A stretch of 43,518 nt of DNA from Catellatospora coxensis (GTDB taxonomy: Bacteria > Actinomycetota > Actinomycetes > Mycobacteriales > Micromonosporaceae): contig NZ_BONI01000080.1 in the NCBI RefSeq assembly GCF_016862635.1, positions 1 to 43,518 of the forward strand, written 5' to 3'. The notes under the pieces are model-generated. The model made no database searches, was not told the DNA's origin, and saw only the letters and a program-made list of their open reading frames with translations. How positions within the stretch are numbered: position 1 is the first letter of the stretch; every line of letters starts with the position of its first letter. This document shows, one piece after another, positions 8,397-18,615 of this stretch. The position numbers and the translations under genes were made by a program.

Positions 8397-8443
8397 GGCG
8401 TCGATCATGGGGGTCGGCGCTCGCGTGGCGTTGCGGTTACCGT

Positions 8444-8470
8444 TGATGTCGCGCGAGGTTTCCGACATCA
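8444..8470. promoter_or_regulatory. Palindrome in the SMR-steA divergent region
   Basis: TGATGTCG (8444-8451) and CGACATCA (8463-8470) are perfect 8-base arms separated by 11 bases. The size and position in a divergent intergenic region fit an operator for a dimeric regulator; which gene it serves is unknown. Confidence 0.4.
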
Positions 8471-8544
8471 CAATTCGACCCGTATGGGCCGATCAAGGGG
8501 TGTCGTACGCGCCAATACCGGACTGACATGCCAGGATGGCTGCG

Positions 8545-9723
8545 ATGCGTCTTCCCACCTTGCGCCGGACCCGGCCCGCCGAACCGGGGATCCTCACCGG
8601 CACCGCACGGCTCGACCGCCGGACCAAACGTCTGGTCGGTCGACTGCGCCCTGGCGAGATCGCCGTGATCGATCACGTCGACATCGACCGGGTCGCCGCC
8701 GACTCCCTGGTGGCCGTGGGGGTGGCGGCGGTGCTCAACGCCAAGCCGTCCATCTCGGGCCGCTACCCCAACCTCGGTCCCCAGGTGCTGGTCGAGGCCG
8801 GCATCACCCTGCTCGACGATCTCGGCGAGGGGGTGTTCCAGCAGATCCGCGAGGGTGACTCGGTCCGGGTCGAGGGCAACACCGTCTTCGTGCGCGGTGA
8901 GCCGGTGGCGCACGGGGTGCGCCAGGACGGGGACACCATCGCCAAGGCCATGCTCGACGCCCGCGAGGGCCTGTCGGTGCAGCTGGAGGCGTTCGCCGCG
9001 AACACCATGGAGTACCTCAAGCAGGAGCGGGAGCTGCTGCTCGACGGTGTCGGCGTGCCCGAGATCAAGACCCAGATCTCCGGGCGGCACTGCCTGATCG
9101 TGGTGCGCGGCTACGACTACAAGGCCGATCTGGACGTGCTGCGGCCGTACATCCGCGAGTTCAAGCCGGTGCTGATCGGTGTGGACGGCGGCGCGGACGC
9201 GCTGGTCGAGGCGGGCTACACGCCCGACATGATCATCGGTGACATGGACTCGGTCACCGACGACGTGCTGCGCTGCGGCGCCGAGGTGGTGGTGCACGCC
9301 TATCCCGACGGCCGGGCTCCGGGACTGGACCGGGTGCACCAGCTGGGTGTGTCGGGGATCACCTTCCCGGCGGCGGCGACCAGTGAGGACATCGCGATGC
9401 TGCTGGCCGACGAGAAGGGCGCGACCCTGATCGTGGCGGTCGGCACCCACGCGACGCTGGTCGAGTTCCTGGACAAGGGCCGCGGGGGCATGGCTTCGAC
9501 GTTCCTCACCCGCCTGCGGGTGGGCGGCAAGCTGGTCGACGCCAAGGGTGTGAGCCGGCTCTACCGGCAGAGCATTTCAGGTTCCTCATTGCTTTTGCTG
9601 GTATTGTCCGCCATCGCGGCAATGGCCGCGGCCGTCGCCGTGTCCACGGTCGGCAAGGCCTACCTGTCGCTGGCCGCGGAGTGGTGGGACGACGTGATGT
9701 TCCATCTGCAGCGGCTGTTCTAG
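8545..9723 (+). CDS. steA: SteA, putative cytokinetic ring / cell-separation protein
   Basis: About 392 residues. The middle contains a thiamin-pyrophosphokinase-like catalytic fold remnant (GVDGGADALVEAGYTPDMII then GDMDSV) and the C-terminus has one membrane helix (SSLLLLVLSAIAAMAAAVAV). This is the actinobacterial SteA family (Rv1697), which with SteB acts in the RipC-FtsEX cell-separation pathway of Corynebacterineae. The ATG at 8545 has CAGGA 8 bases upstream; an ATG at 8536 would add three residues. steB follows after 27 bases. Confidence 0.88.
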   Translation: MRLPTLRRTRPAEPGILTGTARLDRRTKRLVGRLRPGEIAVIDHVDIDRVAADSLVAVGVAAVLNAKPSISGRYPNLGPQVLVEAGITLLDDLGEGVFQQIREGDSVRVEGNTVFVRGEPVAHGVRQDGDTIAKAMLDAREGLSVQLEAFAANTMEYLKQERELLLDGVGVPEIKTQISGRHCLIVVRGYDYKADLDVLRPYIREFKPVLIGVDGGADALVEAGYTPDMIIGDMDSVTDDVLRCGAEVVVHAYPDGRAPGLDRVHQLGVSGITFPAAATSEDIAMLLADEKGATLIVAVGTHATLVEFLDKGRGGMASTFLTRLRVGGKLVDAKGVSRLYRQSISGSSLLLLVLSAIAAMAAAVAVSTVGKAYLSLAAEWWDDVMFHLQRLF

Positions 9724-9750
9724 GAACCCGGACGATCAAGAGGCTCTGAC

Positions 9751-10680
9751 GTGATCAACTTTAGGTACCACGTGGTGTCCATGACCGCCGTGTTCCTCGC
9801 GCTGGCGATCGGGCTGGTCGTGGGGACCGCCGCGCTCAACGGCCCGGCGGCCGACGCCCTCGAGAAGAACGTCAACGCGCTGCGCGCGACCAACTCGCAG
9901 CTGCGCGACCAGGTGACCGGCCTGCGCGACCAGGCCAACCGCGAGGAGCAGTTCGTCACCGAGGCCGCGCCGATCATGCTCAACGGCAAGCTCACCAACC
10001 GCCGGATCCTGCTGCTGGTGCTGCCCTCGGGCCGCGACCAGGTCGAGGGCGTCGAGAACATCCTCAAGACCGCCGGTGCCAAGATCGTCGGAACGGTCGA
10101 CCTGACCGACAAGTTCTTCAACCCGGACAACAGCGTCGAGCTGCTCGACCTGGAGAACAAGGCCGAGCCGGCCAGCGTGCCGACCACGGCGATCCCGGCC
10201 AACAGCGACGGCGTCGAGTCGTCCAGCGCGCTGCTGGCCGCGGTGCTGCTGGACCGCAGCCCGGCCGTGCCCGCCCCGGACCGCGCCGCGGTGCTCGCCG
10301 CGTACAGCAAGCTCGGCTACCTGACCACCAGCGGCGCCGTGACCGGCCCCGCCGAGGCGGTCGTGCTGGTCAGCGGTTCGCCGTACACCGACAGCCAGGC
10401 GGGCGGCAAGAACGCGTCCGTGGTCACCACCGCGGTGCAGTTCGACCACGCGGGTGTCGCGGTGGTCGGCGGCGTGCTCGGCGGCGAGGGCAACCTCATG
10501 ATCGAGGTACGCGACGACGCCACGCTCGCCAAGACCATCTCGACCGTCGACAACGCGGAGACGGTGCAGGGCCAGGTCGCCGCGGCGCTGGCGCTGTACG
10601 AGCAGTTCGCCGACAGCAAGGCCGGCCACTACGGCGTCGGCCCCAACGCCAGCGCCCTCCTGCCGCAGCAGCAGAAGTGA
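9751..10680 (+). CDS. steB: SteB / MctB-like envelope protein (copper-transporter family annotation)
   Basis: 309 residues: an N-terminal membrane anchor (VVSMTAVFLALAIGLVVGTA), a coiled coil at about 35-70 (ADALEKNVNALRATNSQLRD), then an extracytoplasmic alpha/beta domain. It matches the Rv1698 family, described in M. tuberculosis as MctB (copper resistance) and in corynebacteria as SteB, the partner of SteA in daughter-cell separation. Adjacency to steA favours the division role. The GTG start yields the family N-terminus MINFRYHVVS. The next gene begins 6 bases after the stop. Confidence 0.88.
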   Translation: MINFRYHVVSMTAVFLALAIGLVVGTAALNGPAADALEKNVNALRATNSQLRDQVTGLRDQANREEQFVTEAAPIMLNGKLTNRRILLLVLPSGRDQVEGVENILKTAGAKIVGTVDLTDKFFNPDNSVELLDLENKAEPASVPTTAIPANSDGVESSSALLAAVLLDRSPAVPAPDRAAVLAAYSKLGYLTTSGAVTGPAEAVVLVSGSPYTDSQAGGKNASVVTTAVQFDHAGVAVVGGVLGGEGNLMIEVRDDATLAKTISTVDNAETVQGQVAAALALYEQFADSKAGHYGVGPNASALLPQQQK

Positions 10681-10686
10681 GCTGAC

Positions 10687-11769
10687 GTGGGTTTACTCGC
10701 CAGAGCGGCACTGATCGGCCTGGGCGCTTACGGCGCCCGGGCCGCACTGCGTGTGGTGCGCGACCAGCCCCGGGCCAAGGAGCTGGAGCGCACGAACTTC
10801 CGCGGCCGCACCCTCACCCTGGCCGGCGGCCCCGCGCTGGCGGTCTCGGCGAGCGTCACCAGCGCCCTCGGCGCGGGCGACCCGCGCACCGCCGCCGCCG
10901 CGCTGGCCGCGGGCCTGTCCGGTGGCGCGGTCGGCCTCTACGACGACGTCGTGGGCGCACGCCCCGAACAGAAAGCCGACAAGGGCTTCCGCGGCCACCT
11001 GCGGGCGCTGCGCGAGGGCCGGGTCACCAGCGGCCTGGTGAAGATCGCCGGAGTGGGCGCGGGCGCACTCGTCGCCGCGGCGCTGCTGCCCGACCGCCGC
11101 GGACGGGGCAGGTTCGGCCGGGCCGCCGAGGTGGCTCTCGGCGCGGGCGTGATCGCCGGCAGCGCGAACCTGTTCAACCTGCTCGACCTGCGCCCCGGCC
11201 GGGCGCTCAAGGCCGGTCTGCTGGTCGGCGCGCCGCTGACCGCCACCCGGTCGGGCAGCCTGGCCGCCGGTCCGGTCGGCGCGAGCGCGAGCCTGCTGCC
11301 CGCCGACCTCGGCGAGGAGATCATGCTCGGCGACTCCGGCGCGAACGCGCTCGGTGCGCTGCTTGGCGTCAGCGCGACCGCCCGCACCGGCCTGTTCGGC
11401 CGCGCGGCCATGCTCGCCGGGATCGCCGCGCTCACCGCGGCCAGCGAGAAGGTCAGCTTCACCAAGGTCATCGAACGCACCCCGGTGCTCCGCGAGATCG
11501 ACGCCTGGGGCCGCATCCCGGCCGCCAAGCCGAGCAGCCCGGCACCGCCCGCCGTGGAGCCGTCAGAAGCGGTTGCGCCGGTGATCGAGGGCGGGACGGC
11601 GACACCTGCCGCCCGGCCGAAGATTACCAAGAAGGCGACGAAGGCGGTCAGCGGATCGGCGGCCCAAGGGCTGGACGAGGCCGGCCACGCCACGGACGCG
11701 GCCCCGGCCGAGCCGGTGGCGGACAAGCCGAGGCCACGAGCACGGGCGCCGCGCCGTACCGCTTCATGA
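10687..11769 (+). CDS. MraY/WecA-like phospho-sugar transferase family protein
   Basis: 360 residues of alternating hydrophobic segments with MraY-superfamily landmarks: YDD at 85-87 (LYDDVVGA), a lysine/arginine loop KADKGFRGH, NLFNLLD at 161-167, and GDSGANALGALLG from 215. These match the Mg2+-binding and catalytic positions of enzymes that move a sugar-phosphate from a UDP-sugar to undecaprenyl phosphate. The protein is shorter in membrane helices than MraY, and residues from about 280 form a Pro/Ala/Lys-rich cytoplasmic tail. Its stop overlaps the MurJ-like gene (ATGA). An active enzyme is likely but not proven; the substrate is unknown. Confidence 0.75.
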   Translation: MGLLARAALIGLGAYGARAALRVVRDQPRAKELERTNFRGRTLTLAGGPALAVSASVTSALGAGDPRTAAAALAAGLSGGAVGLYDDVVGARPEQKADKGFRGHLRALREGRVTSGLVKIAGVGAGALVAAALLPDRRGRGRFGRAAEVALGAGVIAGSANLFNLLDLRPGRALKAGLLVGAPLTATRSGSLAAGPVGASASLLPADLGEEIMLGDSGANALGALLGVSATARTGLFGRAAMLAGIAALTAASEKVSFTKVIERTPVLREIDAWGRIPAAKPSSPAPPAVEPSEAVAPVIEGGTATPAARPKITKKATKAVSGSAAQGLDEAGHATDAAPAEPVADKPRPRARAPRRTAS

Positions 11770-13406
11770 CCGTGACCGCTGACGACAAGGCCGCGGCCCC
11801 CTCGACCGCCGGCCCGGCAGCGGCCCGCATTGCCGGCGCCGCGACGCTGATCGCGGGCCTGACCGTGCTGGCCCGCCTGGCGGGTTTCGCGCGCACGCTG
11901 GTGTTCTCGCAGACCGTCGGCGACGGCGGGCTCAGCGGCATGTACCTGGCCGTCAACACCATCCCCAACATCATCTTCGAGATCGTGGCCGGTGGCGCGC
12001 TGGCCGGGCTGGTGGTGCCGCTACTGGCCGGGCCGCTGGCGGCCGGTGACCGCGAGCAGGTGCGCCGCACCGTGTCCGCGCTGCTCACCTGGACGCTGGC
12101 CGCCCTCCTCCCGCTGGCGGCGGTGCTGTGGCTGGCGGCCGACCCCGTGGTCACGCTGCTGCAGTCGACGGCGACGCCGGAGCTGCACGAGGACGGCGTG
12201 GCGATGCTGCGGGTGTTCGCGCCCCAGGTGCCGCTCTACGGCATCGGCATCGTGCTGACCGGCGTGCTGCACGCGCACCGCCGGTTCGCCTGGCCGGTGC
12301 TCGCCCCGCTGCTGTCGAGCCTCACCGTCATCGGCGCGTACCTGTGGTTCGCCGCCGAGGCCGGGGCCGATCCGCAGCCCGGCACGGTCAGCGAGGGCGA
12401 GCTGGCGATCCTGTCGGTCGGCACCACCGTGGGCGTGGTCGTGCTGACGCTGTGCCTGGTCATCCCGGTCAGCCGGCTGGGCCTGCGGCTGCGGCCGGTG
12501 TTCGGCGTCGAGGCCGGGCAGCGGCGGCGGATGAGCTCGCTGGCGCTGGCGGGCGCGGCCACGGTCGTGGCGCAGCAGGTGGCGCTGCTGGTCGCGATCA
12601 TCCTGGCCGGGCGGGTCCACCCCGTCGACGGCGGGGCGTCGGCCAACACGCTCTACAACTTCGCGATGACGCTGTACCTGCTGCCGTGGGCGGTGCTCGC
12701 GGTGCCCGCCGCCACGGCCGCGTACCCGGCGATCGCGACCGCGTTCGCCACCGCCGACCATGGCACGCTGCGGCTCACCGTGGCCCGAACCAGCCGGGCG
12801 GTGCTGCTGCTCAGCGGGCTCGGCGCGGCGGGCCTGGCCGCGGTGGCCGCCCCGGCGGCGGCGTTCCTGACCGACGGCGACGGCGCGGCGGCGCTGGCCG
12901 CGGCGGTGCTCGCGTTCGCGCCCGGCCTGCTCGGCTACGGCCTGGCCGCGCTGCACCAGCGCACCCTGTACGCGGTGGGCGCGAACCGGCTCGCCGCGCT
13001 CGGGGTCAGCGGCGGATGGGCGGTCACGCTCGTCTGCGCGGTGATCCTGTCCGGGGTGCTGCCGGACTCGCAGCGCGCGGCGGCGCTGGGCGCGGCCAAC
13101 TCGATCGGCATGCTCGTGATGGCGGCGCTGCTGGCGGCGGCGGTCCGTGCCCGGGTGGGCGGTAGCGCCCTGACCGGCGTGTTCCGTGCCGCGCTGGCCG
13201 CTTCGGCGGCCGGGCTGGCCGGGGCCGTCGCGGGCGTCGAGGCGGGCCGAGCGGTGATCTCCGGGACCCCAGGCATCATGGGTCTGGTCGGACAGGGCAT
13301 GCTGTCCGGTGGCGTGTCGCTTGTAGTCTTCCTGATCGTGTGCGCCCTGCTCGACCTGCCGGACCTGCGTCCGCTGCTCGAGCGGGTGAGCCGCCGACGC
13401 GGATGA
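11766..13406 (+). CDS. MurJ/MviN-like lipid flippase (MOP superfamily)
   Basis: 546 residues with about 14 membrane helices. The N-terminal block (ATLIAGLTVLARLAGFARTL, then IPNIIFEIVAGGALAGLVVP) is typical of MurJ/MATE-like exporters of undecaprenyl-linked precursors. It lacks the cytoplasmic kinase-like extension found in the main mycobacterial MurJ. Since it overlaps the MraY-like gene upstream and the glycosyltransferase downstream by ATGA, it probably exports the product of that pair, possibly something other than lipid II. Whether the genome holds another MurJ cannot be seen. Confidence 0.85.
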   Translation: MTVTADDKAAAPSTAGPAAARIAGAATLIAGLTVLARLAGFARTLVFSQTVGDGGLSGMYLAVNTIPNIIFEIVAGGALAGLVVPLLAGPLAAGDREQVRRTVSALLTWTLAALLPLAAVLWLAADPVVTLLQSTATPELHEDGVAMLRVFAPQVPLYGIGIVLTGVLHAHRRFAWPVLAPLLSSLTVIGAYLWFAAEAGADPQPGTVSEGELAILSVGTTVGVVVLTLCLVIPVSRLGLRLRPVFGVEAGQRRRMSSLALAGAATVVAQQVALLVAIILAGRVHPVDGGASANTLYNFAMTLYLLPWAVLAVPAATAAYPAIATAFATADHGTLRLTVARTSRAVLLLSGLGAAGLAAVAAPAAAFLTDGDGAAALAAAVLAFAPGLLGYGLAALHQRTLYAVGANRLAALGVSGGWAVTLVCAVILSGVLPDSQRAAALGAANSIGMLVMAALLAAAVRARVGGSALTGVFRAALAASAAGLAGAVAGVEAGRAVISGTPGIMGLVGQGMLSGGVSLVVFLIVCALLDLPDLRPLLERVSRRRG

Positions 13407-14566
13407 CCGGGCGGGCGCGGCGGGCGAGGGCAGGAGGACCGTTGACCACGGGGACGGAATGGACCGGCAGCGTGGTGCTGCTGCTCGCCTCCAGCACGGG
13501 CGGCATCGGCCAGCACGTGGCCGCGCTGGCCGAGGGGCTGAGCCGGACCGGGTGCGAGGTGACCGTGTGCGGTCCCGCCGCGACCGAGCAGCACTTCCGC
13601 TTCACCGATCGCGGCGCGCGCTTCCACCCCGTCGAGATCCCCGCCGAGCTGCACCCCAGTGACATGCGGGCGGTACGCACGCTGCGCCAGTTCCTGGCGA
13701 CGTCGCGCCCGGCCGTGGTGCACGCGCACGGGCTGCGCGCCGGGCTGGCCGCCGCGCTGTCGCGCCCGCCGTGCCCGCTGGTGACGACCTGGCACAACGC
13801 CCCGCTGCGGGCGGGACTGCGCGGCCGGGTGCACACCCTGGTGGAGCGGATCGTGGCCCGTTCCTCCGCGGTCACCCTCGGCGCGTCCAACGACCTGGTC
13901 GCGCGGGCGCACGCGGTCGGCGCGGCGGACGCGCGGCTGGCCCCGGTGGCCGCCCCGCGGCTGCGGCGCACCCGGCGCAGCCGGGCCGCGGTGCGCTCCG
14001 GGCTGGGCCTGGCCGACGGGGTGCCGCTGGTGCTGTCCGTGGGCCGGCTGCACCCGCAGAAGGCGTACGACATGCTCGTCTCCGTCGCCGCGCGCTGGCG
14101 GGACATGTCCCCGGCGCCGCGGGTGCTGATCGCCGGCGAGGGCCCGTCGTACCTCGACCTCGCCGCCCAGATCTCGCAGCTGCGCTCGCCGGTCACCCTG
14201 CTCGGGCACCGCACCGACGTCGGCGATCTGATCGCGGCCGCCGACCTGGCCGTCGTCACCAGCGTCTGGGAGGCCCGCCAGCTGTTCGCGCAGGAGGCCC
14301 TCAGCGGCGGCCTGCCGCTGATCGCCACCGCCGTCGGTGGCATCCCCGAGCTGGTCGGCGACGGCGCGCAGCTGATCGAGCCGAACGACCCCGACGGGCT
14401 GGACAGCGCGGTGCGCAAGCTGCTCGGCGACGAGCAGGCGCGGGCACGGCTGGGCGAGCGCGGCCTGGCGCAGGCCGCGACCTGGCCCGACGAGCAGGCC
14501 AGCATCGACGGCGTGCGCGCCGTGTACGCGGAACTGGCCGCCGGCGATCGCGCGGGGCAGCTCTGA
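13403..14566 (+). CDS. GT4-family glycosyltransferase
   Basis: About 387 residues with a GT-B fold: N-terminal STGGIGQHVAALAEGL, a central LVLSVGRLHPQKAYDML, and the C-terminal E-x7-E motif WEARQLFAQEAL followed by GLPLIATAVGGIPELV. These are retaining nucleotide-sugar-dependent enzymes. The start is uncertain: ATG 13403 sits in an ATGA overlap with the flippase gene, but TTG 13442 has AGGAGG 4 bases upstream and would remove 13 Arg-rich residues. It ends in a TGATG junction with the next gene. It probably adds sugars to the lipid-linked product of this cluster. Confidence 0.85.
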   Translation: MTGRARRARAGGPLTTGTEWTGSVVLLLASSTGGIGQHVAALAEGLSRTGCEVTVCGPAATEQHFRFTDRGARFHPVEIPAELHPSDMRAVRTLRQFLATSRPAVVHAHGLRAGLAAALSRPPCPLVTTWHNAPLRAGLRGRVHTLVERIVARSSAVTLGASNDLVARAHAVGAADARLAPVAAPRLRRTRRSRAAVRSGLGLADGVPLVLSVGRLHPQKAYDMLVSVAARWRDMSPAPRVLIAGEGPSYLDLAAQISQLRSPVTLLGHRTDVGDLIAAADLAVVTSVWEARQLFAQEALSGGLPLIATAVGGIPELVGDGAQLIEPNDPDGLDSAVRKLLGDEQARARLGERGLAQAATWPDEQASIDGVRAVYAELAAGDRAGQL

Positions 14567-16791
14567 TGCTCCTCCGGCCGGCTCCCCTCCCCACGGCCCT
14601 CCTGCTGACCCTGCTGGCCCTGCTCGGCCTCGCCCTGGCCGGGCCGGCCTCCCCGGCGGCCGCCGGGCCGGTCGAGGACGACGAGGCCGACTACGTGCTC
14701 ATCGCGGGCGCGCCCGGGCTGCGCTGGGACGACATCGACGCCACCCGGACCCCGAACCTGTGGAAGCTGGCCGAGCGCGGCTCGATCGGCTCGCTGTCGA
14801 CCCGGTCCGCGCACACGCCCACCTGCCCGGCCGACGGCTGGCTGACGCTGGGCGCGGGCAACTACGCCGAGCGGACCGGGGTCGGCAAGGAACCCGCCGA
14901 GGGCGGCTCCGCGCCCGAGCCGGACTCGCCGCAGCTGTGCCCGAAGCTGGACGTGGCCATCGAGCGGCCGGACGCGGTCGGGGCGTACCTGCCCGACCAG
15001 GAGGCGGTCGTCGAGCACCAGCGCGAGCTGCCGTACGGGACCGTGCCGGGGGCGCTGGCCGAGTCGGTGCGCTGCACCGCGGCGGTCGGCCCGGGGGCGG
15101 CGGTCGCGGCGGCCCGCTCGTTCGGCCGCGTCGACCGGTACCTGCCCGCGCTGCCGGCGAAGGACGACGCCAAGAAGGCGCTGACGGAGTGCCTGCTCAG
15201 CATCGTGGACCTGGGCGCGATCGACGGGCGCACACCGTCGCAGCGGCTGCGCCAGGCGGCCGCCGCGGACAAGCTGCTCGGGCAGGTGCTGGCGGCGCGG
15301 CCGAAGAATTCGACGCTGCTGGTCGCCGGGGTCGCCGACACCGAGGCCAGCTCGCGGCTGCACGCGGTGATCGCCGACGGCAAGGGCTGGGAGGGCGGCT
15401 ACCTGACCTCGGCCACCACCGGCCGCGCCGGCTACCTGCAGCTGGTGGACCTCGCGCCGACCGCGCTGCACCTGCTCGGCCGCGACATCCCCAAGCGGAT
15501 CATGGTCGGGCACGCGGCGGTGCTGGCCGACGGGCGCCCGGCGGACCTGGACCAGGCGACCGCGGCGGGCACCGACGCCGACCGGCGCGCCGCGGCGGCC
15601 CGTACCGTGTCGTCCTGGTTCTTCTGGCTGCTGGCGCTGGTGCAGATCGGCCTTTTCACGGCCGTGGTGCCGCTGCTGCGGCGCAGTTACCGCCATGCCG
15701 GGCCGACCGGTCCCACCCCGCCCCCGCAGCGGCTGGTGAGCGTGCTGGAGGTGCTGCTGACCGGGGCGTCGCTGGCGCTGCCCGCCGCGCTGATCGCCGG
15801 CGTGGTGCCGTGGTGGCGCTTCGGCCGCCGCGGGCTGATCTTCGGCCTGGTCACGGCCGGTATCACCCTGCTGCTCACCTTCGTCACGGTCCGGCTGCCG
15901 GTGTACCGCACGCGCACCCTGGGCCCGGTCGGCGTGGTGGCCGCGATCGCCGCCGCGGTGGTCGGCATCGATCTGCTCACCGGGGCCCGGCTGCAGCTCA
16001 ACGGCGTCGCGGGTTACTCGGTCCTGGAGGGCACCCGCTACGCGGGCATCGGCATGGTCGGCATGGGCGTGTTCTTCGCCGGGGTGCTGCTCACCGCCGG
16101 CACCCTCGCCCAGCTCGTGCCGCAGCGCAACCGGCCGCTGCTGGTCAGCGCGATCGGCGCGGCCGGGGTGCTGCTGGTCGGCATTCCGGCGCTGGGCGCC
16201 GACGCGGGCGGCGCGGTCGCGCTGACCGCGGGGGTGTGCCTGACCGCGGCGCTGTGCCCGGGCGGCTGGCTCACCTTCAAGCGGCTGGCCCTGGCGATGG
16301 CCGCCGGGGTGGTGGCGACCGTGGTGTTCGCGCTGATCGACGTGCGCCAGCCGGTGGACCAGCAGGGCAGCCTGGGCCGCTTCCTGACCCAGCTGTCCGA
16401 CGGCACGTCCGGGCCGACGCTCAACCGCCTCGGCGACGCCAACCGCATCGCCCTGGTGACCAGCCCGCTGACCGTGCTCGCGCTGGTGTCGGCGGTGTTC
16501 CTGTGGGTGGTGCTGATGCGCCCGTGGGGCGGCCTGAAGCGGCTGTACGGCATCTACCCGCCCATCCGGGCGGCGGTGGCCGGCATCGGCCTGGCGTCGA
16601 TCCTGGGCGGCCTGCTGGGCGGCGCGGCACTGAACGTGACCGGCGCCGCGGCGGCGACCGCGATCCCGGTGCTCACCCTGGGCGCGATGCGGGTGCTCGG
16701 GCACGCCGCCGACCGGACCCGCATCGCTGAGGAGGCCCCGTCGCCCGTGACGGTGAGCGACGACACCCCGGGGGCGGTTTCGGGTACGTAG
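14566..16791 (+). CDS. Secreted phosphatase-like domain fused to a polytopic membrane domain
   Basis: 741 residues from ATG 14566 (TGATG junction). A signal peptide/anchor (LPTALLLTLLALLGLALAGP) precedes an extracytoplasmic domain of about 300 residues that resembles the alkaline-phosphatase superfamily (DYVLIAGAPGLRWDDIDATR, TPNLWKLAERGSIGSLSTRS, CPADGWLTLGAG). From about residue 345 there are at least eight membrane helices. The layout resembles lipid-carrier or envelope phosphotransferases, but I do not recognise a named family. Its place at the end of the MraY/MurJ/GT4 run suggests transfer or trimming of a lipid-linked glycan at the outer face of the membrane (inference). Confidence 0.75.
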   Translation: MLLRPAPLPTALLLTLLALLGLALAGPASPAAAGPVEDDEADYVLIAGAPGLRWDDIDATRTPNLWKLAERGSIGSLSTRSAHTPTCPADGWLTLGAGNYAERTGVGKEPAEGGSAPEPDSPQLCPKLDVAIERPDAVGAYLPDQEAVVEHQRELPYGTVPGALAESVRCTAAVGPGAAVAAARSFGRVDRYLPALPAKDDAKKALTECLLSIVDLGAIDGRTPSQRLRQAAAADKLLGQVLAARPKNSTLLVAGVADTEASSRLHAVIADGKGWEGGYLTSATTGRAGYLQLVDLAPTALHLLGRDIPKRIMVGHAAVLADGRPADLDQATAAGTDADRRAAAARTVSSWFFWLLALVQIGLFTAVVPLLRRSYRHAGPTGPTPPPQRLVSVLEVLLTGASLALPAALIAGVVPWWRFGRRGLIFGLVTAGITLLLTFVTVRLPVYRTRTLGPVGVVAAIAAAVVGIDLLTGARLQLNGVAGYSVLEGTRYAGIGMVGMGVFFAGVLLTAGTLAQLVPQRNRPLLVSAIGAAGVLLVGIPALGADAGGAVALTAGVCLTAALCPGGWLTFKRLALAMAAGVVATVVFALIDVRQPVDQQGSLGRFLTQLSDGTSGPTLNRLGDANRIALVTSPLTVLALVSAVFLWVVLMRPWGGLKRLYGIYPPIRAAVAGIGLASILGGLLGGAALNVTGAAAATAIPVLTLGAMRVLGHAADRTRIAEEAPSPVTVSDDTPGAVSGT

Positions 16792-16817
16792 CCCGCGGAT
16801 GAACGCGCGGACCGTGT

Positions 16818-16823
16818 TAGGGT
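16818..16823 (+). promoter_or_regulatory. -10 box of pyrG
   Basis: TAGGGT lies 8 bases before the GTG start at 16832, with no Shine-Dalgarno between, indicating a leaderless pyrG mRNA. Confidence 0.55.
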
Positions 16824-16825
16824 GA

Positions 16826-18535
<1,710 letters not shown>

Positions 18536-18559
18536 CCCGGGCCGGACAACCGAACAACC

Positions 18560-18594
18560 ACGCTGGTCGCAGGCTCTTCGCCTGCGACCAGCGT
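18560..18594 (+). terminator. Perfect 15-bp hairpin between pyrG and the NUDIX gene
   Basis: ACGCTGGTCGCAGGC (18560-18574) and its exact complement (18580-18594) enclose the loop TCTTC. It lies 24 bases after the pyrG stop and is followed by CGTTTC. Only 11 bases separate it from the Shine-Dalgarno of the next gene. Confidence 0.85.
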
Positions 18595-18615
18595 CGTTTC
18601 CGAACAGGAGCCCGT

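Noticed and set aside
13771-14565. Open upstream extension of the phosphatase-like membrane protein
   Set aside because: It lies in another frame over the glycosyltransferase; the ATG at 14566 begins a clear signal peptide at a TGATG junction.
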